This document shows positions 1 through 11,810 of a stretch of DNA of 64,000 bases, piece after piece. Numbering within the stretch: the stretch's first letter is position 1; each line of letters begins with the position of its first letter. The notes under the pieces are model-generated. The model was not told where the DNA came from, did not search any database, and worked only from the letters and a program-made list of their open reading frames with translations. The stretch covers positions 1,870,783-1,934,782 of the forward strand of contig VYZB01000122.1 of the NCBI GenBank assembly GCA_013397455.1. Direction: 5' to 3'. The position numbers and the translations under genes were made by a program. This DNA is from Crotophaga sulcirostris. Lineage: Eukaryota; Chordata; Aves; Cuculiformes; Crotophagidae.

Positions 1-1193
1 TTCCGGTTTCTCTTACACCTACTGTGTGTCTGTGGAGACCATTAAATGGTTCCCTCAGGCATTTGTAGAGCTCATATTTCTTAACCAGCTTTGTTTGCTT
101 CAAGGAAGACTATGAAACCAGTAGGAATTCGGTTCCACAATTCCTGTATATTTCAAAATCATGTCTGTGGCCCCCTACTCTTGCAAGCCAGATCAGGAGC
201 TGCCATTGTCTCTGACACCACGAACTGGATTCTGAGAAGCATAATATGTTTGCACTGCTGATATAAACTATAATGTTAGGTGAATATAATGTGCTTTTAT
301 AACTTGAAATGTTCTAATTTTCACAAAAGGTTATGTTTGATCTGAGAGTCACCATATGTGGTTTCATGCTGGTATCATGTTTCTTTCAAAGTTTCACAAA
401 AATTTATTTATCTTTCTTTTCTCTAAATAGTTGCATGGATATGGATATATGGGAAGAGACAGATAAGACATACCTGAAGTTTTTATACTCGAGTAATTTA
501 AAACTGGTTTGTTTGAAAAGATTAGAGGTTGTATGACTTGAACAGGGCAAGATTGTATCATTGTATCATCACATTGTATACTATGAAAACAGTGTCTTTC
601 AGTAATGACTAATAGCTCTTATGCAATAATATATTGCTGGCATAATACAAAGCAAATATGCATAGCTTTCCAATTAGATTAACACATAGAAGACTTATTC
701 TAACATATTTTTGCATTATTTAAAAAAAAAAAAGATTATTTAAACATGGCACTACCTTCCAGATTTCCCATAATTATTGTTTTTTGAGGAGATGATTCTA
801 AACTAGGTCATATAAATATATCAAGTTGATTGTATACTGAATAATTGCTCTACTTACTTGAATATGATGCTACTTTGAGCTATTGTTCTGTTGTATTTCT
901 CTATTGGATTGAACATAACATGCAGTGAATCAAACCAAATGAATGGATTTGTGAAAGGCATACGATTAATTATGCTTACCACAATAGTCCTGATGCGGAA
1001 CATAGCCTTTGTGTTGTGCAACATATTGTGCCAGCTGATAGATCAGAAGAATAAATATCAAACTATCATGCAGGTATCCAAATACAAACCAATAGCTGTG
1101 ATTAATGTGTTTTCTGGCATCTGATGATTATTTTAGCTTGTAGGAATAGATTTGTTTGGCTTGTAGTTCACTTTATAAAAAGTAAGCTCTTAT
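1..1193. other. AT-rich unique sequence, no gene seen
   Basis: No recognisable gene, RNA or transposon is visible. Open frames here are under 80 codons and do not resemble any family I know. A short A-run lies near 721-732. Confidence 0.6.
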
Positions 1194-1470
1194 ATCATAG
1201 AATCATAGAATCGCTTGGTTGGAAAAGACCTTTAGCCCATCAAGTCCAAACATACCTTTCCACTACTAAACCATATCCCTGAGCACTTCATCTACCCATC
1301 TTTTAAACACTTCCAGGGATGGTCACTCAACCACCTCCCTAGGTAACCAGTTCCAGAGCCTGTCCACCCTTTCAGTGAAGAAATTTTTCATGATGTCTAA
1401 TCTGAACCTCCCCTGGCACAACCATTTCCTCTCATCCTATCACCTGTTACTGTCCCTTGTGAGGAGAATG
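1194..1470 (-). mobile_element. CR1 LINE, 5'-truncated 3' end
   Basis: The block opens with repeated TCATAGAA units, the reverse complement of the 8-base CR1 3' tail. It continues with the usual antisense CR1 3' phrases: a GGTTGGAAAAGACCT core, a TTTCAGTGAAGAA segment and a TTTCCTCTCATCCTATC segment. Orientation is therefore minus, with the 3' end at the low coordinate. Only about 280 bases remain of an element that is about 4.5 kb when complete, so it is a dead 5'-truncated insertion. The exact 5' break, near 1467-1475, is uncertain because a few extra bases interrupt the match. Confidence 0.9.
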
Positions 1471-2488
1471 TGATGGAGGGGATTATAACCTACAGTATTT
1501 TGCCTTAGACTCCTCAGAAACCTCTGTTGCCTCAGCCATTGAAATCCAAAACCAGCCATTAGATGGTGAAAGAGCTCTCTGTAATAAACACTGTAAAATA
1601 AGTAAAGCTTTATTATTTCAGTAGCATTTTTCCAAACTGAAACTTGTGCCAATTAGAATTAATTTACAGTTCAAATATTTAAGTTAATTATTAAACAGAA
1701 ATAATAGAACTAGTACCAATATTGGTGTTAATTATATAGCTTTATATTATGGGCGTTTTGTTTATTTGTCTAAAAAGTGAAGGTTTCAACTTGTCGTGGA
1801 TATTGTGTTTACAGCCCATAGCTACATTGTAGGAGCAAGTGCGGTGAAAAGCTGTAGGCTTCTGTAATTGTGTAGGGAGCAGTAAGTGTGATCACTGGGA
1901 CCAGTTTGGGATCATGCATTATCAAGGTCAGTTAAGGCTTTTGGCACATATAATGCGCTTTTTCTTCTCACTTGGGAGTGAACATAGAGCTATTTTATGA
2001 CATCAGGGGACTCTCAACTCAATTTCACATTCTGAGAGTTTTAAGTGCACCCACTTGCCTGTTCTGCTATTGACTTACATAACAAATGGATGTGTTAGTT
2101 GTTTGTACTGAATTATCAGCCACGAATTTAATAGCACTGAATAGCACTATTGGTGCTGTGAAATTCACAGTAGAATATGAAGTTAACATTAAAGTCTGTG
2201 TTGAGAAGATCATGGCTATTCAAATCTTGCAGTACCCTCACTCCTCACTGTATTTGCAGGCTAAAAAAGTTACTGTTTTGTTTTATGTTGTGTGCTGTAT
2301 TTGCAAGGTTATGTGTGCAATCATTAAGCTGAAACCTTTAGTTCCATATCCCTTATAGAGTGCTACTTGTAATAGAACAAACACATAACCAGACTCATAT
2401 TAGTTAGCCTTGATTGTGGTTCTGTGTGTTGGCTGGTTTACTTTCAGAAAGCTGTCACATTACTTCATAGACACCAGCTCTTTATTAT
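1471..2488. other. unique sequence, no gene seen
   Basis: Nothing recognisable is visible between the two CR1 pieces. A 90-codon open frame at 2086-2358 shows no motif and is probably fortuitous. Confidence 0.55.
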
Positions 2489-2570
2489 TGGAGATTGGAT
2501 GAGGCACTCAGTGCCATGGTTTAGATGATGAGTTGGTGTTAGTGTTGGGTTATAGGCTGGACTCGATGAC
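2489..2570 (+). mobile_element. CR1 LINE 3' scrap
   Basis: About 80 bases match the last part of ORF2 and the 3' UTR of the CR1 copies at 22.3, 25.9 and 60.7 kb. They share the GATGAGGCACTCAGTGCCATGG phrase, the GTTGGTGTTAGTGTT hexamer stretch and GGCTGGACTCGATGA. The final tail is missing or decayed, as the match stops before the CCTTTCCAACC segment. It is a plus-strand fragment. Confidence 0.85.
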
Positions 2571-2621
2571 TATTGTTGATTGCTATTCAATTTTGTCAAA
2601 TTTTAAAAATATCTGATACTA

Positions 2622-2658
2622 TTTGATACATATTTTGATACATATTTTTGATACATAT
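2622..2658 (+). repeat. 12-base tandem repeat, three copies
   Basis: Three copies of TTTGATACATAT lie at 2622-2633, 2634-2645 and 2647-2658. The first two are directly adjacent and the third is separated by one T. The array starts about 50 bases after the CR1 scrap. Confidence 0.9.
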
Positions 2659-4205
2659 TTTATGCAGTAAGGGCACAGAAAACCCAATGTCTTAGATGTG
2701 AAACTTTACATGGTACAGTGATACCTGCAAAGTGGAGATCTTGGACATTGTTAGTTTGTTCAGTAAAATGCTTCCTTTGCTTTTGATTTATCTCAAGAGC
2801 CTTTTGAGCTATCTGAAGAGACCATTACACTGATGAGCAATTCAGGGCACTTATTAAAATGCTGATATGAAAGGTGGAGAATATGGTGGAAAGGGGGGAC
2901 CAAGGTGTGTGTGTAAAACCTCATAAGCTTTATGTGCTCCTTCAGTTTTTTTCCAGTTGAAAATACTAAACAAAAAAAATCGAGCTTGTATCTGAACACC
3001 TTTTATTGCAGCATTACCCTTGCCTTCCAGCTATGGGGACATAAATAGAATTCCATGCTGAAGGTGGAATACTCACCCATGCATTAAAGCAGATATGACC
3101 AATTTTCCTGAGCCTGTACACTGTGAAAGAAAACCTATGTGTGTCTGAGAAAGCTAAGGAGAGCTTTAGGACGTGGGTAATGGACAGGAAATAGTGGGTC
3201 ACTTCCCCAGTTTTTCAATTCACTGTAAAGATAGGGCCAGACATGGCCAGCCAAGCAGTTTATTTGTGTTTGAACATGGGTTTCTTTTATAATGGGAAAT
3301 GCACTAGAAATTTCCTTTTTCTTTTGAAATTTCATTTTCATTCTCATCAGCAGATGGCAACAGGTCTAGATCAAAGTGTTTTTTTTAAATTATTTCTCTT
3401 GAGATACGAGTAGAAAACTGACATAAGGTAAAGATAAAGTTTAATTCTTTATATTTCCGTGCTAAAGTTCACAAAGAATGTGCATTTTTTTCAGGTATTT
3501 AAAAATACTATGGTATAGTATAAGGCTTATATTGGTCTAGGTCTATATTAAGAATCCTGTTGCATGTTCTTAAATAAATTTCAGTACCTGACCTTTGATT
3601 TCAATGGAAGCTAGACATCTAAGGTACTAAGATCCAAGTCTTGTTAAGCATCTGACGACTTCTACTGATGCTCTCTTATAGATTCTGTCATTAACATTGC
3701 CTTTTCTTTGTCTGGATTTGCCTGTAAAAACATAGAGACGTAAGAAGAAATGTTTGGAAAATGCTAAAATGCAAATGATATTGATGATGAAAGCTATTTT
3801 GTGATGTTAGCTGCTCATTCTGGGAAATCTCATTTTTGCAAAATCATGATATTTTATTTGGATAACATGTCAACGGAATTTGGAACTGTTTTTTGTTTGG
3901 ATGTTTTTTTAAAACTGAGAATAATAAGCATACTTTTACAATATGTAAACTTTTTCCTTAAAGAACTGAGAAAATATATTTATATGTGTTACAAGATGAT
4001 GATTCTTTTTGTCCTTTCCTGGACTATTAATTCTCCAAGGAGAAAGCATAATATTTATTTTGATGAAAAGAATGTCTTCAAAATATGTAGGACGTCATAA
4101 TCACAAAAATAATTTAAAGATTTTTATTCCTATATACTCACTTTTTGCATGTTTATCTACAATTAAATGTTTTTGGCTATCCATAGATACTATGGGAATA
4201 AGTTA

Positions 4206-4255
4206 GAATCATAGAATGTTAGAAAGAAGGGATTTGTGAAGAACTTCTAGAAATA
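4206..4255 (-). repeat. possible relic of a CR1 3' tail
   Basis: The stretch begins with AATCATAGAATG, as antisense CR1 tails do. A degraded GAAGGGA...GAAGA...TCTAG pattern follows, in the order expected of the CR1 3' end. Identity is low and the match is short, so it could be chance. Confidence 0.35.
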
Positions 4256-6300
4256 ACAAGAGGATTTTTTTTGTGCTATTCCAGGAGAGAAAACAGTCCA
4301 TATGGTCTTTAAAAGGCTTGACTGACTCAAACAACTGATGATTCATCTTTCCGTGGAGTTTGGAAATACCATGGATGCCTTGGATCCATGGCTGAAAACT
4401 CCAATCCTCAAATAGTAAAATCACTGGGTTTTTGTTACTCTAGGATTAAAGTCTCATTATTTTCTGAGTTCAAAAGCCTTAACCCATGTGAGTGGGAATA
4501 ATTTGCTTGTTGCATGCTACCGTTGGTTTTCATGTTACCAGAAAGATCTTTTTCTTGGACTGGGAAACACATAAATATCATGTAGTTTCAAGAAGAAAAA
4601 AGTTAGGAGGAACCTCTTTCTCGCCAAAGCCAACATCAAAATCTTGAAGAAACTTCTAATGGGCAAAAGATTTAGAGTGTTTTGTTTCATTTTTATTTGC
4701 TTACTGAATTGAGTATTTGGAGAAGGAACAATTCACTCTAGGTATTTTCTTTGGACATCTCATTTCCACCTTGGGGTCTGAGTTCCAGCTGGGATTTATA
4801 GCTGCAGTTTTACTTTTTCTATTTCTCCTTTGCTCAAAAGTGTTACAGTTTGGTTAATTTGTGAATTGTTGCTGAGATGGAAGTTTGGTTTGAGATCTAT
4901 CAATCAAACTATATGGGAGAAAAATTTTCCTTTCTTCCTCCCTGCTGGTTTTGTACAAAGCTGACTAAACTCTTGAGGCTGCAGGAATTCCCAGAGACTT
5001 CCTTTGCAAAGAGGAGATCCAAGACAAGCCTCCACCTTTTCTATCAAGCTGCTTAGTCTGGCTTTTAAGAGGTGGTTTGGCATCCGAATGAACTGTAAGA
5101 ATCTGCTGGAGACTGCAGGATAAAGATAGGAGGGATCTGGTATAGAAAGAGATATTTAGATCTAATCTATGCTGGCTTTACCAGCAAAGTCTACTGGCTG
5201 TAGATAGAGTTTACTCTTGCCAAAAGATACTTTTTCCACATTGCTCAAATAACGAACTTACTTTTTTACATACACCACTAAAAAGTGGCTGTCTGGATTG
5301 AAAAGCAGGGGGATTTGGGGGTGCTTCTCTTCCTTTCCAGCTTTTTTGAGTCCAGGTGCTTTGTTTCCTTCACTTAAAACTTGGAGGGGAGAGGAAAGGC
5401 AGGCAGATAATTATATTCGGGTCTCAGCTTGACATGGAATTAAGGACATGTCGATTGCATCTGCAGTGTAGCCATAGTCAGTATTTGTTCCCAGGTCTTT
5501 TTCTGACATATAAATATTTGAGTGCTTTCACACTCATGTTATGCTAAAACTTTCACCAGTATAGTAAACATAGTTTTAAGTCCTGAGCATGAAGGTGGAT
5601 AACTAGTGTTTTATGGGTGGATGGAAAAAATGCAAGACTGGAAAAGTATAATTGAACCAATGTCTAAATAATCTAACGTTTCTATATGTTATTTTACAAA
5701 CAAACAAAAAATCCTTTCACCAGAAATAAACCCCTAAAACACATAATAAATGAGCATTTGGTTTTTTTTCATAGTTTGTTATTGAGCCAGGGCCAAGCAG
5801 CAGTGTCCATGTAGTAACAGAAGGTGGTAACAAAGCACAACTATCAAATTATGCATTTATCCTAACCAATTGCAGGATCTAGAATAGAGTTTTGGGTTTT
5901 CTTTGTGAAAAAACCCAAACAACCAAACATGCAGAAAAGTTTCCATATAAGCACAGATTCTTACTGTCATTTCAGTACTGCTTCCTTTAAACAGTCTATG
6001 ATCATGAGCTGATTATCAAAATGTCATAAGCCTCATTTAAAAATCAGAAATTTTTAATTGGATGGCTTCCAGCTGTCTTTCAAAGCTATTATTGCTGTGT
6101 AACTTTTCTAGTGTGCTATTGCCACGTGCTTACTTATGCAGGCAGAAACTTAACCGAAGCCATGAGCAGCTTTGCTAAGTATGGGAAACTGAGGTTGTAG
6201 GTCAGAAAAAACCTGTTAAAATAATAAAATAAAATCATGCCTGAGATATGAACTTTCTTGGGTGAGTGTATTTTGTTCTCTCCTGGTACCTCTACAGTGG

Positions 6301-6329
6301 AAAAAAAAAAAAAAAAAGAAAAAGAAAAC
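6301..6329 (+). repeat. A-rich simple repeat
   Basis: Seventeen consecutive A residues are followed by GAAAAAGAAAACA. AATAAAATAAAA lies about 70-80 bases upstream. That is too far to read confidently as the tail of a retrocopied transcript. Confidence 0.85.
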
Positions 6330-7681
6330 ATTGTTCGTTCAGGACATTAATGTACAAATGTCTTGAGAGGTTTCCCTAAACAGGTTGCGTGAATGCTCCT
6401 AATTTGCTAAGCCTGCATTTTATTCTGGAGACTCTTTTGGAGAATCAGATGCAATTCTTTGATTTCTCTTCTTCGCTTAATTGTTCCAGTCACTGTAGTT
6501 TGATTTTTTGCCAAAATGGATGAAAGGTTTATATTCTTTAAGAATAAAGCTGCTTAAGGCATGATTGACAACCAAAAAAACCCTCACAACCCTACAGTGG
6601 AATAAGTTAGAGCTATATTTCAAATCTTTTAGTCTTCCAAATAAGAAGGAAGAGTTGTTCGCAGCTGAGCACTGAATTTTCTGTAGCAAGTAAGCAGATT
6701 CAGACTACTATATTAGTATGACTGCAGGAATGACTACCCTTGCAGCACTCTGTTCTGTTTCTTTTAGACATTAATTCCTTGCTCCCTGTCATGTCTTTCT
6801 GTGATTAGTTTTCATGCTTAATCTGTACATGAAGTCAACATTTCTTTGAAAACTATAAACAAACTGAATATTCTTTATGGTTCTTGGCTACTGGAATATT
6901 TAACGTTTTTCAGTTTTAACAGGTATTTCTCTGTTCATCTTTTCTTAACTCATAGGATTTGTGTTTAGCAGGCCACGATTTTTATAGACTCGATTTTGTC
7001 AGAGCAAGTGTCTCTGTCTTGTTGGAAAATACTTTTTTCTTCATTTTTAAAAACTTTGCTGTATTTCAGCACATTATTTTCATGTCACTGAAGGATCCTT
7101 CCTCCTTTTAAGTGCTTTTATTACAGTTTGCACTGGCAGCAGAAACTGTGGTCTTTTATCAGTCCTTCCAACACTGCTGTGCAGCAAGTAGCTGGAATGG
7201 GCGTATGATTTAGAAATTAATAACTCAAGCAAATGTGATAAATGAACTTCTGATCCCTAAATATTTATTGGCAAATGTACAAGTTTTAATTGAGAAGGGA
7301 TGAGCAGGAGCATGTGAAATGTAAATTCCTGTGAAAGTTCAATCTGAACTTGAAACCGAAGTAGGCAGTTTTTAATATTCGAAAAATATTTCTCATTTCC
7401 ATGTCCTTTTATATATTTTTTTTCCTGTGATATAAATCTTGCTGAGCTTTGGGACAGCAGAGAGGCAGTGTAAGTACCCAGAAATTAGGAAATACAGAAA
7501 TTAAAATTAGTCCAGCATTAGGACAGTGTTGAAGTACAAACCTTAAGGTGTTCAGCAAACAGTTTCTGCACTGGTAGTTACATTTCAATGGCCAGATTTT
7601 TATTTTTTTTTTGTTAAGTATAACAACCATGCCATGCCTCACCTGATGCCTTATTGAACAAATGATATAAATTCTCCTGAA

Positions 7682-7714
7682 AAGACAATTTCTAAATTGT
7701 CTAAAAGACAATTT
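7682..7714. repeat. inverted-repeat cluster
   Basis: The 9-mer AGACAATTT at 7683-7691 is followed after two bases by its exact reverse complement AAATTGTCT at 7694-7702. AGACAATTT then occurs again at 7706-7714. The central arm can pair with either flank, giving two mutually exclusive short hairpins. Confidence 0.85.
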
Positions 7715-10700
7715 TCTAAAAGTGTTTTGTACTGTAGTATGAGTTTCACACGCATCACAGAGATGCTGTGGAAAGAATACACTGATAGGAAATAATTTGT
7801 CTTCATTTTATAGAGAAGAAAACAAGGTACCGAGACATTTAAAGCTAAAATTGTCACGTTCTCTGATTTTGTATGCTCTTTTAAATGCCCAGGGTAGTTG
7901 GAATGACTTATTTATTATGAAAATAGACATCCCAGTGTCTTCAGATGTACCTTTTTGCATGATCAGCATTTCTGTAAGTCTAGGTCTCAGCAGATGGATG
8001 CACGAATATTCAGTGATTAGCTGTAAGAAGTTTAGTTTGCTTAGGACTAATAGCTCCAGGACTCAGGAGGTAAAGATCTAATCAGTCAGTTCTCTCAGGA
8101 AGGCATTGCACTGCCTTGACCATATAACAGTCCTTTTGACTTGCAGTCCTGAGGCTCATTTGGTACACACCTTTCCAAGTTCTGTAAGCAAGGGTGCAGG
8201 CATCCCACAAACAGCAGACGACTTCAGTGGGTGGCTCCCAGGAGAAGAGTCTTTCCATCTTGTGCATAGAAGATGTCAAGCTTCATCTGGAATGAAGGGG
8301 AGGTGCAGAAAACTGAATGATACTGCATTAGAGTTGCATGCAAAAGTGGGGAGAGTAGAAGATGCAAGAGATTGAAGCAGAGATACAGTGTAGAAATAGA
8401 CTCTGTAAAGTCTGGCAATATTTAGAAGCAAAAAGAGGTGTTTCAGTATAGCAGCCTTCTTGCTGTTTATGCTGTCTTCTAATCTTAACTCTCAGAAAAA
8501 GCTAAGCATTTTTGATTTTGTTCTACACAAGCATGTGTTGTCAAAGGTCATGAAGTGAACCCAGATGTTCTAAGTTTTGGTCCGGACTTCTGTCCAATGG
8601 ATCACAGTTGGGAATCACATATAGATTAGTTGCCTGTGTACTAACAAGTATTTGGGCTGCTTTCTAAACTGTCTGATGAAGCTTCGTTGCAAAAGCCTTA
8701 CTGCAGTTCAGTAATGCTGTGCTGCTATCCCAGACTTAATTATGAATTTAATATAATTCTAGTAAATTACTGTAAACCTTTTAAAAATTAGAGGTTTTGC
8801 TGCATAATACACTCTGCTTTCTCTGTTAGCTGATTAAGAGTATATTACTTACACTTATTTAGTGTACGTAGGCAGTTTCAGATCACAATATACTGTCTTA
8901 TACATGCTTTTTGTGTAACAATTAAATTGAGAGCCTGAAATCATTAAGAAGGCATATTCTGTTTGAAACTTGGATGAAGGGACAGATTAGTGCTGTCACT
9001 TGCTTGATTAGTGCTCTTGTTTGTTTGACTTTCAATACTGAAATGCGATAAATGAGGAAAAGAGAATAGTCATGCAGTCCATAACTTCATGCAGTCACAT
9101 AGCAATTCTCTGATAGCCAAGGAATTCTGCAGTGTAATTCAAGCATTATAAATTGGTATGCATTCATTATTTCTTCTTATTGCCAGGCCTTTCAAAATTA
9201 GTGCTAAAACATTCTGGCAGGAATTTCCAAAGTAATTGGTGTATTGTGTTTCTGTTAAAGTGCAGTTTGGTAAAGTATTCCTCTAAAGAAAACACCTTCA
9301 GTCTGTTTTGATGTGTACATGAATTTATTCAAGCTCATATTAGTAAAAAAAACCAAACCTATCAGTCAGCTCTATTTGAGTGTCATGGTATGCTTTCAGT
9401 TTGCATATATCTGTCCAGAAAAAAAATCCTGATTCATTTTGCATTTTCACTGTACTTAATTCCACATGAGCACCTATATCAACCGCCTTTAAAATAACGC
9501 CTGAACTCTTCTTTACAAATTCATTGAGAGCATAATCTCGTCCTCCCTGGTAGCTTGTTTGTCCAAGTGAAGTAACAAGAACAAGCACAGCCCATTCTCT
9601 AAAATTGGCTCATCTGGCAGGCTCTGTGGGCAGTCCAACCAACTGAGATTCCCAGCTATCCTGTGAGGAAAAATGAGAGAATGTGGCTGCTTGCACTTTT
9701 GTTTTAAACCTTTCACACCAGATCCATTGGATTTAATTGCTGTTGATACTGATGCAACCAAGAATTTTACTGCTTCCCAGGCACCAGGTTCAAACCAAGG
9801 GATTGTAATGTCTGATGTGCCCTGCTACAAGGGTGTGCAGGAAAGGTGTTGCCAGAAAGCCTTCCTGCTAGACCTTATTCTCAGAAAATAGCCTCAAATA
9901 TTTTATATTAGCAGTGCTTGTTGCAGTCTTCAGCCTGGATCTATTCCAGAGAAGAGGCTAATGGGACCAGATTTCTGCTCTGAAAGTCTGAAGGAAGCAG
10001 TGGCTGACAGCCTGGATAGCTGGGGGGGGCTGCAGAGGAGTCTGCTGTGAGTCTATTTTGATGTGTGCTCTGCTGGATGGCAACCTGGCTTCTCTACCCT
10101 TCCTGGGGCAGCTGCTGCTTCTGCAGAGCTGCCACCTGGTCTGCTCCTGTTGTGGCTGCCTCCTCATGAGGTGTGGAAAGGCTTGATGCTTCATCCCTTT
10201 CAAGGCTCTGCTAGTTTGCTTTTTCATACAAGGAGATTATTATGCTATATGTGAGCAATTATTTACCCACATAGAATGGATGGTTAAAAATTATTCACTT
10301 TTCCCCCTCCTGTTCCTTGATAAATAATTCAAAGCAACAAAAATATTGATGTCAATTTTCTCTTCAAGTCTAGGTCTTCCAAATATGCAGGAGCTCCACA
10401 AATTTCTTGAACTTGCTGGTTTAAAACACTAGGTTTAGTAGTCTTGGTGCCACAGTGAAAATCTCTTCATTCCCGTGTAAGACTCACTCAAATGCGTGAC
10501 ATGATCTTATTTCAGCAGAAAAGTATTACTGAAAGTGTAAGAATCTACCAACTTCTATAATTATCTTTTCACTAGCTCTTACATCAGTAGGATCTTTTGG
10601 TTTTGTTTCTGTGAGGGGGGATTCTTGTCTTCCTCTATTCTTCAGCCCTTAACATTGCTCCTAAGTCTGCAAAACTAATACAATAGAAGATTTATACCAT

Positions 10701-11379
10701 ATCAGGGCATGGCTGCTTTTGACTCCAGTTGCAGTTGTTCCTGGATCACTTTTCACCTGGACAGGAACATCACTTACATACTGGCTTAGTGTAACAGATT
10801 GGTTCCTTCTGCCTTTTTTTTCCCACTTTTTTTTTTGCCTTCCTTGTTTTCTTGTACATATTCTTGTTGGGTCGGATACTTGTCCATTCCTTCTCACTTT
10901 TTAATAGCAAGGACTGGTTTTTAAAAAGAGAACCCATATAATGCAGAAACAATTACCTGCAATTTGTAATTTAAGCAAAATTTATTCCATTCCTGTCATT
11001 TATGAATCAGTTTAACTTGCATCATAGATCTGTCATGCATATATAATTGAAATGTAACTCGATCAGAGCACTAGTAACTTTTGCATTCCACTTAGGTTTT
11101 GGAAAGAGATTACAGCAGTACTAAAATTACAATTTCAAAAGCTAAATGGAATAGGTATTAACCCATTCTGTATACTTCAGTATGGAGACAAAATAAACAT
11201 CCAGGGTTACAATTCTGCTTTCATTTTCATTAGCTGTCATATGAGATCTCTTTCATGTTAACCAAATGTAATTATTTTCTGTCCTACTTGAAATAGCTCC
11301 TTGCGAGTCTTTTGCATTTGGGGCAGAGTTTATTTACCACTATAACTTACATATATTTAAAAGAATTTAAAGGAATAAA

Positions 11380-11810
11380 GGGCAACAAAGCTGGTGAAGT
11401 GTCTGAAGCACAAGTATTGTGAGGAGTGGCTGAGGAAAACGGGTTTGTTTAGTTTACAGAAGGAGACTGAGGGGAGACCTTATCACTCTCTACAACTGCC
11501 TGAAAAGAGGTTGTAGTGAGATGGGTGTTGATCTCTTCTCCCAAGTAACAAGCAACAGGATGAGAGGAAATGGCCTCAAGTTGCACCAGGAGAGGTTTAC
11601 ACTGGATATTAGGAAGAAGGTTTTCAGGGAAAGGGTTGTCAAACGTTGGAACAGGCTGCCCGGGGAAGTGGTGAAGCCACCATCTGTAGAGGTATTAAAA
11701 GACAGGTAGATGTGGCGCTTCAGAATATGGTTTAATGCTGGACTTGTCAGTGTTAGGGTAGCAGTTGGGCTCGATGATACTAAAGGACCTTTCCAACTTA
11801 AACTATCCTT
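11380..11810 (+). mobile_element. CR1 LINE, 3' end with ORF2 C-terminus remnant
   Basis: The sequence follows the CR1 ORF2 end and 3' UTR on the plus strand. It begins at GGCAACAAAGCTGGTGAAG and ends at GGACCTTTCCAAC just before a decayed tail. The frame at 11521-11709 reads as the ORF2 C-terminus, with [20 protein letters not shown] near its start and a WNRLPGEVV motif near its end. It ends early at a TAG (11707-11709) within the stretch that in other copies continues to the DEAL-like end. This is a dead, 5'-truncated copy. Confidence 0.92.

Larger units (their letters stand above)
2659..11379. other. long unique AT-rich stretch
   Basis: No gene is supported in this 8.7-kb stretch. Open frames are up to 100 codons with no domain signature. 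It holds a possible CR1 tail relic near 4206-4255, an A-rich run at 6301-6329, an inverted-repeat cluster at 7682-7714 and pyrimidine runs near 10815-10842, listed separately or noted here. A G-run lies at about 10022-10029. Confidence 0.55.

Noticed and set aside
6210..6329. AATAAA-like strings upstream of an A17 run, as if the tail of a retrocopied mRNA
   Set aside because: The spacing is too long, no upstream coding remnant exists, and no target duplication was found.
7800..7860. Similarity to the MIR SINE core (ATTTTATAGAGAAGAAAACAAGG)
   Set aside because: Too short and diverged to separate from chance by eye; the same holds for CCATTCTACAGATACACAAG near 44575.
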